A DNA stretch of 63,725 bases from Oscillatoriales cyanobacterium M59_W2019_021 (GCA_015295945.1 DVED01000082.1:1-63725), one strand, 5' to 3'; positions 49,902 to 60,386 are shown, numbered from the stretch's first letter. Made by a program: numbers and translations. Notes: a model not told the origin generated them from the letters alone.

Positions 49902-50192
49902 ATGAATCAGTCAGTGCTTCGCGAGTCTACCCCATCCATTGACGTGCGATCGATTTCCCTAATGCTCGATCGCTCGCTCCAAGCTCGAGGAATTACCGCG
50001 AAGGTGGCGATTTTCGATAGTTGTTGTTATATTTTACTCATCTCGCATCAACTGCCTAATCCCGGAATTGTTATGGATTGGGTTCAGAAACAACTTCAAG
50101 AATGCTCGTTTTCGGCGATCGATCGCTTCAAGATTTACGGACGTCAAGTCGGTCGAAAACTTCCCCTTTGGCAGCAAGAACTTGCCATTTGA
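49902..50192 (+). CDS. Small conserved-looking protein, unrecognised
   Basis: This 96-residue soluble protein has VRSISLMLDRSLQARGITAK, VAIFDSCCYILLISHQLPN and a C-terminal FKIYGRQVGRKLPLWQQEL. The alternating hydrophobic pattern suggests an alpha/beta mini-domain. The ATG is preceded by an A/G-rich GAGGGC. I cannot name the family. The downstream EVE-domain gene is on the same strand, 117 bases away. Confidence 0.6.
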   Translation: MNQSVLRESTPSIDVRSISLMLDRSLQARGITAKVAIFDSCCYILLISHQLPNPGIVMDWVQKQLQECSFSAIDRFKIYGRQVGRKLPLWQQELAI

Positions 50193-50308
50193 AACAAGGA
50201 TGAAATTAGCCTCGAACTTAGGACGGTTCGCGAGCGAAACTTTGGTAAACTGGCTTGAGACTCGACTGTCCGATCGAGACCGATCTCACTAGAAAGGAGA
50301 TCCGAAAC

Positions 50309-50779
50309 TTGCAATATTGGTTACTCAAGTCAGAGCCAGCGACTTATAGTTTGACCGATTTAGAGGGCGATCGCCGCGCGCTCTGGGATGGCGTGCGCAA
50401 CTATCAAGCACGCAACTTCCTGCGGCAAATGCAGCCGGGAGATCTGGCTTTTTTCTATCACTCCAACGTCGCGATCCCCGGCATTGTCGGACTGACGCGC
50501 GTCTGCCAAGCCGATATCGTCGATCCTACCCAACTCGATCCCGACAGTCCCTACTACGACCCCAAATCCACCCCCGAAAAACCTCGCTGGCAAACCGTGG
50601 AAATCGAATTCGTTTCCGCTTTTCCCCAGACGATCTCGCTGTCAACCCTCAAGCAGTCGTTCTCTCCCGAAGACCTATGGGTGGTGAAACGCGGCAATCG
50701 CTTATCGGTTATTCCCGTTCCCGAAACCGTCGCTCGCCAAATTTTGCAGTGGGCGAGTTGCGGTTTCGCAAGTTGCTAG
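50309..50779 (+). CDS. EVE domain protein
   Basis: This 156-residue protein is an EVE (PUA-like) domain, a fold that binds modified bases in DNA or RNA. Hallmarks are YWLLKSEPATYS, LWDGVRNYQARNFLRQMQ and GDLAFFYHSNVAIPGIVGL. I start at the TTG at 50309, which gives the usual N-terminus QYWLLKSEP and has an AAAGGAGA ribosome site about nine bases upstream; the longer frame from 50255 is not needed. Bacterial EVE proteins sometimes accompany modification-dependent restriction, but no such genes are near here. Confidence 0.9.
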   Translation: MQYWLLKSEPATYSLTDLEGDRRALWDGVRNYQARNFLRQMQPGDLAFFYHSNVAIPGIVGLTRVCQADIVDPTQLDPDSPYYDPKSTPEKPRWQTVEIEFVSAFPQTISLSTLKQSFSPEDLWVVKRGNRLSVIPVPETVARQILQWASCGFASC

Positions 50780-50838
50780 TTGCGAATGACTGAGAATTGG
50801 GTAACTTCGTGGTGTAAGATTCTGAAAATAGTCAATAA

Positions 50839-51840
<1,002 letters not shown>

Positions 51841-52451
51841 GGGTTTGGGGTTTGTTAGGAATGGTGCGTTTCGTTCCGGTGGCACTCCCTACCCAACTCT
51901 CCTCGCTGCTTCCGTACTAGTCACTGTACGATCGGGCGATCGCGGGTTCAAGTTGCGATCGCCCGAATTCTTGTGGAACAATAAAGATATGGAGCCGATC
52001 AATCTTTGACCGTTCGACCGATCGCCGGAAGGGTTGGCGATCTTTACTCCGTCCGGTCAACAGGTTGCATCCGCAGATCGCCCCAGGCGTTGCGAAGTCC
52101 CTCGGATATTAAGGCTTCTATCAACGATCGGGCATTGCTGCCTTCAGCAGCAGGCTTGCTTGTGGGAAGGTTGAGGTTCGCTCCCCACCTTCGGAGACAT
52201 TTAGTAAAGACTTCGCGATACTCCCAAAGGGAGTCGCTAACGCAATCGAAATCCGAATCACAGCGATCGAGTTTTCCTTCTATTAGCAAACAAACGCAGA
52301 CAATAACTCGATGGCTGTTTGCCAAACTTAAATGCGATGGATTCTCCATCGTCACTTCTCTATTTTCGGATCTGGGGCATCCTCGGCGAGAGGAACGGAG
52401 ATTGGCTTGCCGTTCTGCTCGCCGAATTGCCGTTCAACTGTATCCAACTCA
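51841..52451. other. Intergenic stretch with dispersed repeats
   Basis: These 611 bases contain the 30-base repeat GGTGCGTTTCG...CACTCCCTAC (51863-51892) and a GCGATACTCCCAAAGGGAGTCGC palindrome (52216-52238). Several overlapping frames run through on both strands, none with a ribosome site or protein-like composition. Confidence 0.4.
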
Positions 52452-53942
52452 ATGCAACATCAACAACAACTCGATGGCACGCAAGTCCTCTTGCAAGAAA
52501 TCGGACTGGCGACCGAAATCGAATCTTTATTCAGTCCCGTTGCTTCGGCTACCAATCGGGTTCGCCAGCGTTTCGGTCAGCTTCCGTCATTTGTAACGCG
52601 CCTCCAGCAATTTCGCTCGAAGTCAAAATCCGATCGCCTCAGCTTTTGGCAACTGTGGAACATGAGCTTTGGCTTCCTCGGCATTCAATTTGGCTGGGGA
52701 TTGCAGATGGCAAATACCAGCGCCATTTTCGAGCATTTAGGCGCCGAAGCGCACCAAATTCCGATTCTGTGGATTGCCGCACCCCTAACGGGTTTAATCG
52801 TTCAACCGATTATCGGCAATCTCAGCGATTGTACCTGGGGTCCTCTGGGACGGCGGCGTCCTTACTTTCTCGTCGGTGCGATCCTCAGTTCGATCGCCCT
52901 AATTGCCATGCCGCACGCTTCCAGTTTGTGGATGGCGGCGGGAATGCTGTGGATTTTGGACACGGCTGCCAATATCAGCATGGAACCCTTTCGCGCCTTT
53001 GTGGGGGATTTGCTGCCAGCACACCAACAAACCCAAGGGTTTGCCATGCAAAGTCTGCTCATCGGCGTGGGTTCGGTGTCGGCTTCCGTCTTGCCGTGGG
53101 TGTTGAGTCACGGGTTGGGGATTGTCCGTCACGGCGGGTCGCACGCCATTCCCCGGACGATCGAACTGTCGTTTTATATAGGGGCAGCCGTATTTCTCGG
53201 TACGGTACTGTGGACGGTACTGACGACGCGAGAACAACCGCCGGAAAACTGGCAGGCGTTTCGCGAAAAACAACGCCAACAGGGCAGTTTGCTAGGAACT
53301 TTCCGGGAAATCGCGCGGGCATTGCGCCAAATGCCGAAAACGATGCGCCAATTGGCTCAGGTGCAGTGTTTGACCTGGATGGGGTTGTATTGCTTTTTCC
53401 TGTATTTTCCCCCAGCAGTGGCGCGGAATCTCTTCGGGGCGATCGATCGATCGGACGCGCTGTACGCCGAAGGGATCGAATGGGCGGGGATTTGTATCGC
53501 CGTTTACAATGCCGTTTGCGCCCTATTTGCTCTGATTCTGCCCTATTTCGTCCGGCGCACCAGCCCCCAAATCGCCCACAGTTTGTGTCTGTTAGCCGGG
53601 GGCGCGGGGTTGATTTCGCTAGTTGCGATCAACGATCCCCTGCTCGTTCTCCCGGCAATGGTGGGGGTTGGCGTGGCGTGGTCGAGCATTCTGGCGTTGC
53701 CTTATTCGATTTTGTCACAATGTTTGCCGGACGATCGCCGGGGTATCTATCAAGGGATTTTTAACTTCTTTATCGTTCTACCGCAAATTGCCGCCTCTTT
53801 GGGGTTGGGTTGGATCGTTCGCTATGGGTTGCACGACGATCGGCTGTTGGCGGTGGCGATCGGTGGCGTATTCTTAATATTGGCGGCAATTTGGACGCAC
53901 CGCATCGAAATTCACCCACCCCGACGCCATCGGGTATCTTAG
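52452..53942 (+). CDS. MFS/GPH sugar transporter-like protein (SLC45-like)
   Basis: This ~496-residue polytopic membrane protein has about 12 helices. The family segments SFWQLWNMSFGFLGIQFGWG and the loop-2 signature NLSDCTWGPLGRRRPYF, close to the R-x-G-R-R motif of SLC45/sucrose-type transporters, are clear. EPFRAFVGDLLPAHQQT is also family-like. The N-terminal ~55 residues before the first helix are variable; I prefer the ATG at 52452 over the frame-opening ATG at 52332. The substrate is unknown, possibly a disaccharide. Confidence 0.82.
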   Translation: MQHQQQLDGTQVLLQEIGLATEIESLFSPVASATNRVRQRFGQLPSFVTRLQQFRSKSKSDRLSFWQLWNMSFGFLGIQFGWGLQMANTSAIFEHLGAEAHQIPILWIAAPLTGLIVQPIIGNLSDCTWGPLGRRRPYFLVGAILSSIALIAMPHASSLWMAAGMLWILDTAANISMEPFRAFVGDLLPAHQQTQGFAMQSLLIGVGSVSASVLPWVLSHGLGIVRHGGSHAIPRTIELSFYIGAAVFLGTVLWTVLTTREQPPENWQAFREKQRQQGSLLGTFREIARALRQMPKTMRQLAQVQCLTWMGLYCFFLYFPPAVARNLFGAIDRSDALYAEGIEWAGICIAVYNAVCALFALILPYFVRRTSPQIAHSLCLLAGGAGLISLVAINDPLLVLPAMVGVGVAWSSILALPYSILSQCLPDDRRGIYQGIFNFFIVLPQIAASLGLGWIVRYGLHDDRLLAVAIGGVFLILAAIWTHRIEIHPPRRHRVS

Positions 53943-54043
53943 TTTTTTGTCATTTGTCATTGGTAATTGGGTGTTGGGTGTTGGGGGTTTGGGGTTAGTC
54001 ATCTGTAACAACCTTCTCTCCTCACCTCCTCATCCCCTCACTA

Positions 54044-54817
54044 TTAGGGAGAGGGGGCTGGGGTGCAGCACTCGACGATCGGCTCGCTGGCAATTTCTTG
54101 CAACCCGACCGACTCGAGTAAGCTGTTCCAGTCGGCGAGGAGTTCGGTATCCTCGGGTTGGCTGTGTCGCAGTGCGGCTAAGTTGGCGATCGCGTCGTAC
54201 CAAATGCCATTGGCAGCAAAGAGGGCGATCTGTTCTCGCGGCGTGGCAGTTTCGAGTTCGCCTTGCAGTTCCGACTCAAGGGTAATCCGCTCCACCCATC
54301 CTCGGACGAAAACGGGGGAGGTGGGATGGCAATACACCTTGAAAGACCACCGATACAGGCGATCGAGTTCTAGGGGATCGACGGAATCGGGAAGGGTAAA
54401 TCGCACGATTCCTGGGGAGGATTCTACCTCAAATTTGCTTTGATACAGGACGTTATTTCCATCGTCTTCGAGGATGAATTCTACGGGAAGATTGGGAGCG
54501 AGATTGTAGGGAACGTAGAACCAAAATGTCGGACGATCGGCAACTGTTCGCGCCCAGACTATTTCTAGAAGTCTTTCACCTGGCGTGCTGGGAACTAAGG
54601 CGGTGAGGGGTTCGCCGGAAATGCCACACAGGGGATCGCGACTGGCGCCCCCGCGCGATCGCCCCGTAGGAGTGCCTCGATCTTCTGGCGGTGGAGGTGG
54701 AGAATAACGCAAAGTGGATTCCGCCCGTACCGAAAACGTTGCTACGAGATTTGCTAAACTTGCCAGGGCGAAAGCGATCGCCAAACTTTTGAAAGATTGA
54801 GAGAAATTCATCAACAT
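54044..54817 (-). CDS. DUF928 family exported protein
   Basis: This 257-residue protein starts with a signal peptide (SLAIAFALASLANLVATFS, cleavage probably after VRA). The mature part has the DUF928 features: LRYSPPPPPEDRGTPTGR, the segment TPFWFYVPYN-like (here RPTFWFYVPYNLAPN) and a C-terminal helical part with EQIALFAANGIWYDAIANLA. The function is unknown and it acts outside the cytoplasm. It is the last gene of the minus-strand sigma-DUF1822-CHAT-DUF928 cassette, 186 bases after the CHAT gene. Confidence 0.88.
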   Translation of the reverse strand: MLMNFSQSFKSLAIAFALASLANLVATFSVRAESTLRYSPPPPPEDRGTPTGRSRGGASRDPLCGISGEPLTALVPSTPGERLLEIVWARTVADRPTFWFYVPYNLAPNLPVEFILEDDGNNVLYQSKFEVESSPGIVRFTLPDSVDPLELDRLYRWSFKVYCHPTSPVFVRGWVERITLESELQGELETATPREQIALFAANGIWYDAIANLAALRHSQPEDTELLADWNSLLESVGLQEIASEPIVECCTPAPSP

Positions 54818-54840
54818 TCAATTAGACAGGATTTACGCAA

Positions 54841-55000
54841 CTACTATATCGAAATTGGGCGAATGCCATTTTAGATGGGCGAATGCCATCATACTGTTAG
54901 CGAATTAGTCGGGGGTGTTGCCCAGCCACCTGGGCGTAGCATTTGCGGGCGAATGGCATTTGCACTGGCTCCCCTACAGATGATGATTTCAATTTATTAC
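54841..55000. repeat. Tandem GGGCGAATGCCAT repeats
   Basis: GGGCGAATGCCAT occurs twice in tandem near 54857-54891 and once as GGGCGAATGGCAT near 54949. GGGCGTAGCATTTGC (54941-54955) is a related unit shared with 39831. The end AGGATTTACGCAAC at 54830 resembles the terminal repeat of the MITE at 62277. This is non-coding repeat DNA. Confidence 0.5.
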
Positions 55001-55003
55001 TTA

Positions 55004-57334
55004 TTACTTATTACTTAAAGACCGATCGCGGTAAACTTTCAGGATACCCGATGTTGCCAACAAACCGATCGCCGAGGGAATCCAGGGCAGCCACAGGCTA
55101 AAGTAAGTCAGTCCCAGCCAGCAACTTCCGCCTAATACCAGAAACGCAACGCCGATCGCGCTCGTAACTGTTAAAGTCGATCGCCCTTTCCAGACGATCG
55201 CACCTCCCAAAAGCGACCAACCCCAAATCCACAGAGCATCGCCCCATTGTGGCATCGCCCGCAGCACCGATCGATCGTCCAAAACGGCACCGAGCAGTTG
55301 ACTGACCGCGTGAGCTTGGATGGTGACGCCGCTCATTTGAGTTTGGGCGGCAAAGCTGCGGCTGTAAGGCGTGTGCCAGTAGTCGCCGAAACTTTCCGCC
55401 GTCGTCCCGATGAGTACCAGGCGATCGCGGATGGAGGCGGGGTTGACTCGATCGGCAAGGATATCTCCCAGCGTCACTTGGGTTGCCACCTGTTTGGCGG
55501 CACGGTAGTCGAGCAGAATTTGGTGACCTCCGGCATCAATGCCTTGATAGCCACCCATGCGGGGATTTAAATGAGGGAAGACGGTTTTTCCCAACTGCAA
55601 GTTTCCCTCAATCGTCCACTTCGCAGAAATTCCCTCGGCTGCCAGATACCGAAACGCCAACTGTACGTTAAACGCATAAGGCGTCAGACACGGCGACGTG
55701 GGTTCGGGGGTCAGGGAGAGGAGGTGGCGGCGAACTCTGCCGTCGGCGTCGGGGATGAAATCGCTAAACCCCAGTCGATCGGTGGGAACTTCCGGGGGTG
55801 GGGGAATGCCGGGGTTATCCAACGCGCGATCGCTGACTTTGCAAGTGGCAATGAGACGATCGGTCTGTTGCAAGCGTCGTGCCAAGTTGGGTAAATCCGG
55901 TTGAACGGGGTAGTCGCGGTAGATATCCAAACCGATGGCACGGGGTTGCAAGGCATCGAGTTTTTGCAGCAGTTTTTCCAAGGTGGCGTCGGAGAGGGAA
56001 CCGCGTCGCTGGCTGGGATCTTGCGCTTGCACGTCGGCTTCGGTGATGGCGACGATCGCCAGACGACGATCGGGGGGTTCGGCGGGACGCCACCGCATCA
56101 GGCGATCGAAGGCTGCTAGTTCCCACGGTTGCAGGAGTCCCAGAAATCGGATGCCAAGAACGGTTGTCGCCACGAGGGTACTGGCGATCGCGGCGGGACG
56201 CCATCCCCAAGGGCGATCGACTGGGGGGGTTTCCACCGTTCGAGTGACGGTTTGACCGCTTAACATCGCCCAATTTGGCGGCAAAACGGCGGGATTTTGG
56301 CAGATCGTCGGCAGCCAAGTGGCGCAGGGAAACCGATCTTCTAAGGCTTGCAATTTTTCTCGCGCTTCTCGTACGGCTAAATAAAAGGAATTGCCGCGAG
56401 AAAATGCCGTCAGAAAGGATTTTAAAAAGGCTTGCGCCACCCGATCGGGAACGGGTTCGCGCATCACCAACATTTGCGGCAGGTGTAAATCTGCCAGTTC
56501 TCGAGCCAATCCCAAGCCATCGCAAGAGTTAAAAATTGCAATTTTTAAACCTCGGGCGATCGCGTTTTTCAGGGCGTTTTTCAGTTGGGAAACGGTTAAA
56601 TTCTCGCCCGGATTGACGGCGATTTGCCCCGTTCTGCCATCGGATTTACTGGAACTGTGTCCGGCAAAAAAGAGAATATCCCAGCCGCGATCGTCCCATA
56701 AAGCTTCGGTTAAGGCATGGCGATCGGGTTCGACTAAAAACGAAACTTCGGCATCGGGAAGGAGATCGAGCAATTGGCGATCGGCTGCGATATCGATGCC
56801 TTCACTGTGTCCTAAAATGGCTAAAATGCGGACGCGCGATCGTTGTTTTGAAGGCGGATCGACCCGTTCGTAAGCGGGTGAGCTCAGGGCAATTTCCGCG
56901 TGGGGATAGCGATCGAACCAATCCCACAAATGCCACGGCAATTTTTGAATTTGCGGATCGTCCGCTTGCAAAATGACCCGAACCTCTTCTGAAGGATTGA
57001 GTTGTTCCAGGAGTTTTTCGCGAAGGGGACGGAAATCGCGATCGTGCAGCCATTCGTTAAACCGATCTCGTAAAATCTTTGCCGCGCGATCGCAATTTTC
57101 CAGTTGGGAAACATTAGCAACAAATCCCGTTTTGGCTTCTAAGCGCGATCGCAATCCCAAACCGCGATAGGAAAGTTGCCACTGGCGGTAGTCGATCGGT
57201 AATTCAGGTGCTGGGGGGAGTTTTCCTACGGTTTCGATCGTCGCACGTTCTCCATCTTCCCCAATTTGCAAGGTAACAGAAAATCCGCGATCGAAACAGC
57301 CCTCCCCTAATTTGAGAACCACCAACTTACCCAT
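55004..57334 (-). CDS. CHAT protease-CHASE2 membrane protein
   Basis: This 776-residue protein joins a caspase-like CHAT domain (about 120-380) to a CHASE2 domain and membrane helices at the C-terminus. Numbered from the ATG at 57334, the catalytic dyad is His226 in LFFAGHSSSKSDGR and Cys271 in IAIFNSCDGLGLA. A first helix near residue 405 (AAIASTLVATTVLGIRFLGL) leads into CHASE2 (FDRLMRWRPAEPPDRRLAI), followed by two or three terminal helices. I prefer 57334 to 57370 because MGKLVVLKLGEGCF is the usual family start. It could be a signal-activated protease at the membrane, downstream of sigma-factor and DUF1822 genes on one strand. Confidence 0.9.
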   Translation of the reverse strand: MGKLVVLKLGEGCFDRGFSVTLQIGEDGERATIETVGKLPPAPELPIDYRQWQLSYRGLGLRSRLEAKTGFVANVSQLENCDRAAKILRDRFNEWLHDRDFRPLREKLLEQLNPSEEVRVILQADDPQIQKLPWHLWDWFDRYPHAEIALSSPAYERVDPPSKQRSRVRILAILGHSEGIDIAADRQLLDLLPDAEVSFLVEPDRHALTEALWDDRGWDILFFAGHSSSKSDGRTGQIAVNPGENLTVSQLKNALKNAIARGLKIAIFNSCDGLGLARELADLHLPQMLVMREPVPDRVAQAFLKSFLTAFSRGNSFYLAVREAREKLQALEDRFPCATWLPTICQNPAVLPPNWAMLSGQTVTRTVETPPVDRPWGWRPAAIASTLVATTVLGIRFLGLLQPWELAAFDRLMRWRPAEPPDRRLAIVAITEADVQAQDPSQRRGSLSDATLEKLLQKLDALQPRAIGLDIYRDYPVQPDLPNLARRLQQTDRLIATCKVSDRALDNPGIPPPPEVPTDRLGFSDFIPDADGRVRRHLLSLTPEPTSPCLTPYAFNVQLAFRYLAAEGISAKWTIEGNLQLGKTVFPHLNPRMGGYQGIDAGGHQILLDYRAAKQVATQVTLGDILADRVNPASIRDRLVLIGTTAESFGDYWHTPYSRSFAAQTQMSGVTIQAHAVSQLLGAVLDDRSVLRAMPQWGDALWIWGWSLLGGAIVWKGRSTLTVTSAIGVAFLVLGGSCWLGLTYFSLWLPWIPSAIGLLATSGILKVYRDRSLSNK

Positions 57335-57439
57335 GCTGCTCCCCAAACGATTCATCCCTATTTGTAACACATAGGACGAATAAACGGTGCGTTTCGTTCC
57401 TCAACACATCCTACCTCTGGATCGATACACCTTTACTCA

Positions 57440-58459
57440 TTAAATTTCAAATTCTTCTGTCACAATTGCATTCCCCAACGCGACTTTAACGCTAAACTTT
57501 TCGCCCGGTTCGCCTCCGAACTGAATTTGAATGTAATTATCAGCAGTTCTCGATCGCACTTCCATGAATTCATTTCTCGCCTCATCTAATATTAAAAGCT
57601 GTAAGTCCGGTGGTAAAAAAAAACGGGGCGTTCTCGGATGAACTTGTAAGACAATATCGACAGTGCCATTTTCCGATCGTTGGATCTCCACAAGTAACAC
57701 GACAGAAAACTCAAAAACTCGCTCGCTTAAAGACTCCGCAGAAGTATCGTTCAGGTGCAAAAGTTTAGCTTGACAAATTGCACTTATGGTAGAGCTAGAT
57801 TCAACGTCTCGCACTTCCAGATCGGTCGTTCTAAAACTCATTGCCGGGGTTAGATCGGTGGGATTGAGTAACGTTTCTACCGCTTGCCAGCCAGCTTCAA
57901 AAATTTCATCGAACCATTGTTGTAAGTAAACTCGAGTTGATCGAGGTTCGACAGCACTTTCTGAGGTTTGTTTTAGCGGAGTCGCTATGCGATCGATTAA
58001 ATCTTCGGGCGATTGTAAATTTTTAATCGATAACTGTTCTCCATCGACGGTTGTAGTAAAACCTAATAAATTTGCTTGACCAATTGTCTCGTCAATTTGG
58101 ACGATCGCATACCCAATTCGCGATTCTCTCACCTCTTGAGGAATCAAACATTCGGTTCCCGAACCTTCGATCGGACGACACTCTAATCGACCGATATTCG
58201 GTAATTCTAAATCCGCCACATCCGCACACATCCGCACGACCGGATTCCAGCTATCGCTCGCTTCTAAATCTGTCTCGATTCCCAGCCATTGCAGATATTC
58301 ATTCACCACTAAAACCGCCAGAGTATTCAACCGAACTCGATCGGCTTTTTCCGGCGTCGGTTGTTGCCGTGCAAACTGCCGCGCGATCGCCAAAGCTGAT
58401 GACGTAATCGGTAGCGGTACGGCGAAATCTTCAACTCTCTGGTAAATGCTATGATTCAC
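57440..58459 (-). CDS. DUF1822 family protein
   Basis: This 339-residue soluble protein shows the DUF1822 pattern: an N-terminal helical segment AIARQFARQQPTPEKADRVR followed by LNTLAVLVVNEYLQWLGIET, SDSWNPVVRMCADVADLEL, and C-terminal beta-rich sequence ending GEKFSVKVALGNAIVTEEFE. The function is unknown. In cyanobacterial genomes it is often found beside CHAT/CHASE2 and ECF-like sigma genes, from memory. It lies 60 bases after the sigma gene and about 105 bases before the CHAT gene, so co-transcription is likely. Confidence 0.85.
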   Translation of the reverse strand: MNHSIYQRVEDFAVPLPITSSALAIARQFARQQPTPEKADRVRLNTLAVLVVNEYLQWLGIETDLEASDSWNPVVRMCADVADLELPNIGRLECRPIEGSGTECLIPQEVRESRIGYAIVQIDETIGQANLLGFTTTVDGEQLSIKNLQSPEDLIDRIATPLKQTSESAVEPRSTRVYLQQWFDEIFEAGWQAVETLLNPTDLTPAMSFRTTDLEVRDVESSSTISAICQAKLLHLNDTSAESLSERVFEFSVVLLVEIQRSENGTVDIVLQVHPRTPRFFLPPDLQLLILDEARNEFMEVRSRTADNYIQIQFGGEPGEKFSVKVALGNAIVTEEFEI

Positions 58460-58519
58460 GGTCTCAACCTCATGTTTTAGTAGTGATTGGTTATTCCTAA
58501 AAAACTTCTGCCTTCTGCC

Positions 58520-59155
58520 TTATAAATACCCCTGTTCTTTCCCAAATTCTCGCAAACGCGGTAGACATTGACGCTGGTAAAAACTGCTCAAAGTGCCGAT
58601 GGAAACGCCAAATTCTTCAGCGAGGGTTTTCCAAGGAGTTTCTGGAGGCAAGCGGCGGAGAATTAAAACTTGGCAGTTCAGATCTGGGCGATCGGAAATA
58701 TAGGTGCGACGCAGTTGTTGGGTCGGATCGGCGACGACCCATTTTCTCACCTCTTCTAAAAGAGGTGGAATATCGGGATTCGCCGCTAAATTGTTGATCG
58801 GGTCGAATGATTCGTCGTCTCCTAGGTTGATTTTAGAAAAGGTCTGAGCTTTCTGCTTTTGAACCTCAATATAACCATCTTGCAATCTCCGTTTGAGATA
58901 GTTATTCAGCCAAGTCACGACACTCGCGCGATCGGGATCGTAGCAAGCACCCGTCGTCCCTTCGCACAAATTTTGGCAAAAATACACCCAAGTTTGTTGC
59001 AGTGCATCTTGGTAATAGGGAGTGTATTCTCGCCACAGTTTTTGAGTCGCTAACCGAATAATTCGAGTTAGATTTTTCTGGCGTTCCCCACTTCCCGGTG
59101 GATGCTTGCACGCTGCGGCGACAAGCTGGCGTAACAAATCGTCTGGTTTTTCCAT
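58520..59155 (-). CDS. ECF-like RNA polymerase sigma factor
   Basis: This ~211-residue protein has sigma-70 region 2-like sequence (about 45-95: YYQDALQQTWVYFCQNLCEG, DRASVVTWLNNYLKRRLQDG) and a region 4-like helix-turn-helix near the C-terminus (about 155-200: RLPPETPWKTLAEEFGVSIG). It is of the divergent cyanobacterial type. The start is uncertain: ATG at 59155 matches related N-termini (MEKPDDLLRQLV), while ATG at 59203 or 59287 is also in frame. It leads the cassette with DUF1822, CHAT-CHASE2 and DUF928. It probably directs RNA polymerase to a small regulon. Confidence 0.8.
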   Translation of the reverse strand: MEKPDDLLRQLVAAACKHPPGSGERQKNLTRIIRLATQKLWREYTPYYQDALQQTWVYFCQNLCEGTTGACYDPDRASVVTWLNNYLKRRLQDGYIEVQKQKAQTFSKINLGDDESFDPINNLAANPDIPPLLEEVRKWVVADPTQQLRRTYISDRPDLNCQVLILRRLPPETPWKTLAEEFGVSIGTLSSFYQRQCLPRLREFGKEQGYL

Positions 59156-59597
59156 ATCCCGAGACACTTGCGCGATCGATATAGACGATGACGAACTTAG
59201 CATTTTCTCAAGAGAACGAGAAAACGCGATCGCTCCTCGCCTTGCTGGCACTCTAACGAAAATTCGCCTTTGAGAATGCCGGGACAAGGAGCGAGCGGGA
59301 TAGGAAACCGGAGCTTCTATGGAGTTGTCAGCAAGGCGATCGACCCTACTGCCAGAATTTACAAAGATTTACAAAAGCGATCTCCTGTGGGAGCGAGTCG
59401 AGACGGCAAATTTTCAGATCGGTTCGGTCGATCGTAGCTAAATCCGCCCCTACGCGATCGACCCCAAACCCCAAGCCCCAAACCCCAAATGACCCATGAC
59501 CGACGATCCAGTCTGCTAAGCTGATAGACGAAGACTTCCCCGTGCCTCGAGTGGAGGGAGAGTCGATCGGTACACTCTAGCAAAAGTCAACGAGAAC
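59156..59597. other. Divergent intergenic region
   Basis: The 442-base region between the sigma gene and the exported-protein gene holds an AACCCCAAGCCCCAAACCCC low-complexity run (59462-59487). In-frame extension of the sigma gene up to 59287 is possible. No RNA gene or clear promoter was found. Confidence 0.4.
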
Positions 59598-60044
59598 ATG
59601 AGTTACACCTCCCGACGCCAAATCGGCACTCTCGCCGTCCTTGCTGCTGCAACGATTCTCGCTCCGGTTGGCAGTGCCAAAGCGCAAACGAGATCGTTCG
59701 AGGACATCGAAATTCAAATTCAACCGAGAACCGACCTTCGCGCTCGACCGTTGACCATTCCGGCTGGCTTTGACAGTGCTTTCTACGACAACCGCAGCAA
59801 TTATTACTTCCGAACTAGCCGCCCTGGATTGGTGGAATCGATCCTAGGATTTCAATTTCCAGAACAGGGCATCATCGACGATAGCGCCTCGATTAACCGC
59901 GTCTATCGAGATGTTCTCAACCAACAAATGACTAGCGATCCGTTTATTCGCACCCCCGATTTGAACAACGTGTACGACTCCTCCCTTTACACTCTGCCTT
60001 ACGGAGGGGGCGTCGTGTCTCCTTATACTACGGGCTATCGCTAG
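59598..60044 (+). CDS. Small exported protein, unrecognised
   Basis: This 148-residue protein has a signal peptide (IGTLAVLAAATILAPVGS, likely cleaved after AKA) and a mature part rich in Tyr, Asn and Arg, with DNRSNYYFRTSRPGLVESIL and a C-terminal SLYTLPYGGGVVSPYTTGYR. I do not recognise the family. It is probably periplasmic or cell-surface. An intrinsic terminator lies 24 bases after the stop. Confidence 0.7.
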   Translation: MSYTSRRQIGTLAVLAAATILAPVGSAKAQTRSFEDIEIQIQPRTDLRARPLTIPAGFDSAFYDNRSNYYFRTSRPGLVESILGFQFPEQGIIDDSASINRVYRDVLNQQMTSDPFIRTPDLNNVYDSSLYTLPYGGGVVSPYTTGYR

Positions 60045-60067
60045 TTGGAAGTTCGCCCCAATATCGA

Positions 60068-60098
60068 AAAAAGTCCCAGCAATTTGGCTGGGACTTTT
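60068..60098 (+). terminator. Strong bidirectional terminator
   Basis: AAGTCCCAGC pairs with GCTGGGACTT around AATTTG, followed by TTG on the plus strand and preceded by an A-run that gives TTTTTT on the minus strand. It can end both the exported-protein transcript and the tRNA transcript. Confidence 0.85.
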
Positions 60099-60108
60099 GA
60101 GAAATCGA

Positions 60109-60181
60109 TGGGCGGTGCAGGAGTTGAACCCGCCTGAGGCGAATTATGAGTTCGCTGCCTAAACCGATCGGCCAACCGCCC
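60109..60181 (-). tRNA. trnI-CAT: tRNA-Ile (CAT anticodon, lysidine type)
   Basis: The minus strand gives a complete cloverleaf: acceptor GGGCGGT with ACCGCCC, anticodon stem GCGAA/TTCGC around loop CTCATAA, T arm with GGTTCAACTCC, and discriminator A; no CCA is encoded. The anticodon CAT could mean methionine, but the D arm (TTGGCCGATCGGTTTAGGC) and overall sequence resemble the cyanobacterial and plastid isoleucine tRNA whose C34 becomes lysidine. It is 73 bases long. Confidence 0.85.
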
Positions 60182-60386
60182 ACTTTACTGCTAAAATAAC
60201 ACAACCCGTTGCGGTAAATCTACCGCTTCTGCCTTCAAGGCGATCGAATCTGTCGCTAAATGCCACAACGACAGACAAAAATCGACCGATGTAATGGGGT
60301 AGAATGCCACGGAGGGGGAAAACCGATCTTCCCGATCCAATCGCCGTGAAATTTGTCCGATACAATGACCCGAACGACCACCACCG

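Noticed and set aside
52006-52596. Overlapping frames before the SLC45-like gene
   Set aside because: They run through dispersed repeats and the N-terminus of the transporter, without ribosome site or recognisable domain.
60109-60181. Elongator or initiator tRNA-Met
   Set aside because: The anticodon is CAT, but the D arm and body resemble the lysidine-modified isoleucine tRNA rather than either methionine tRNA.
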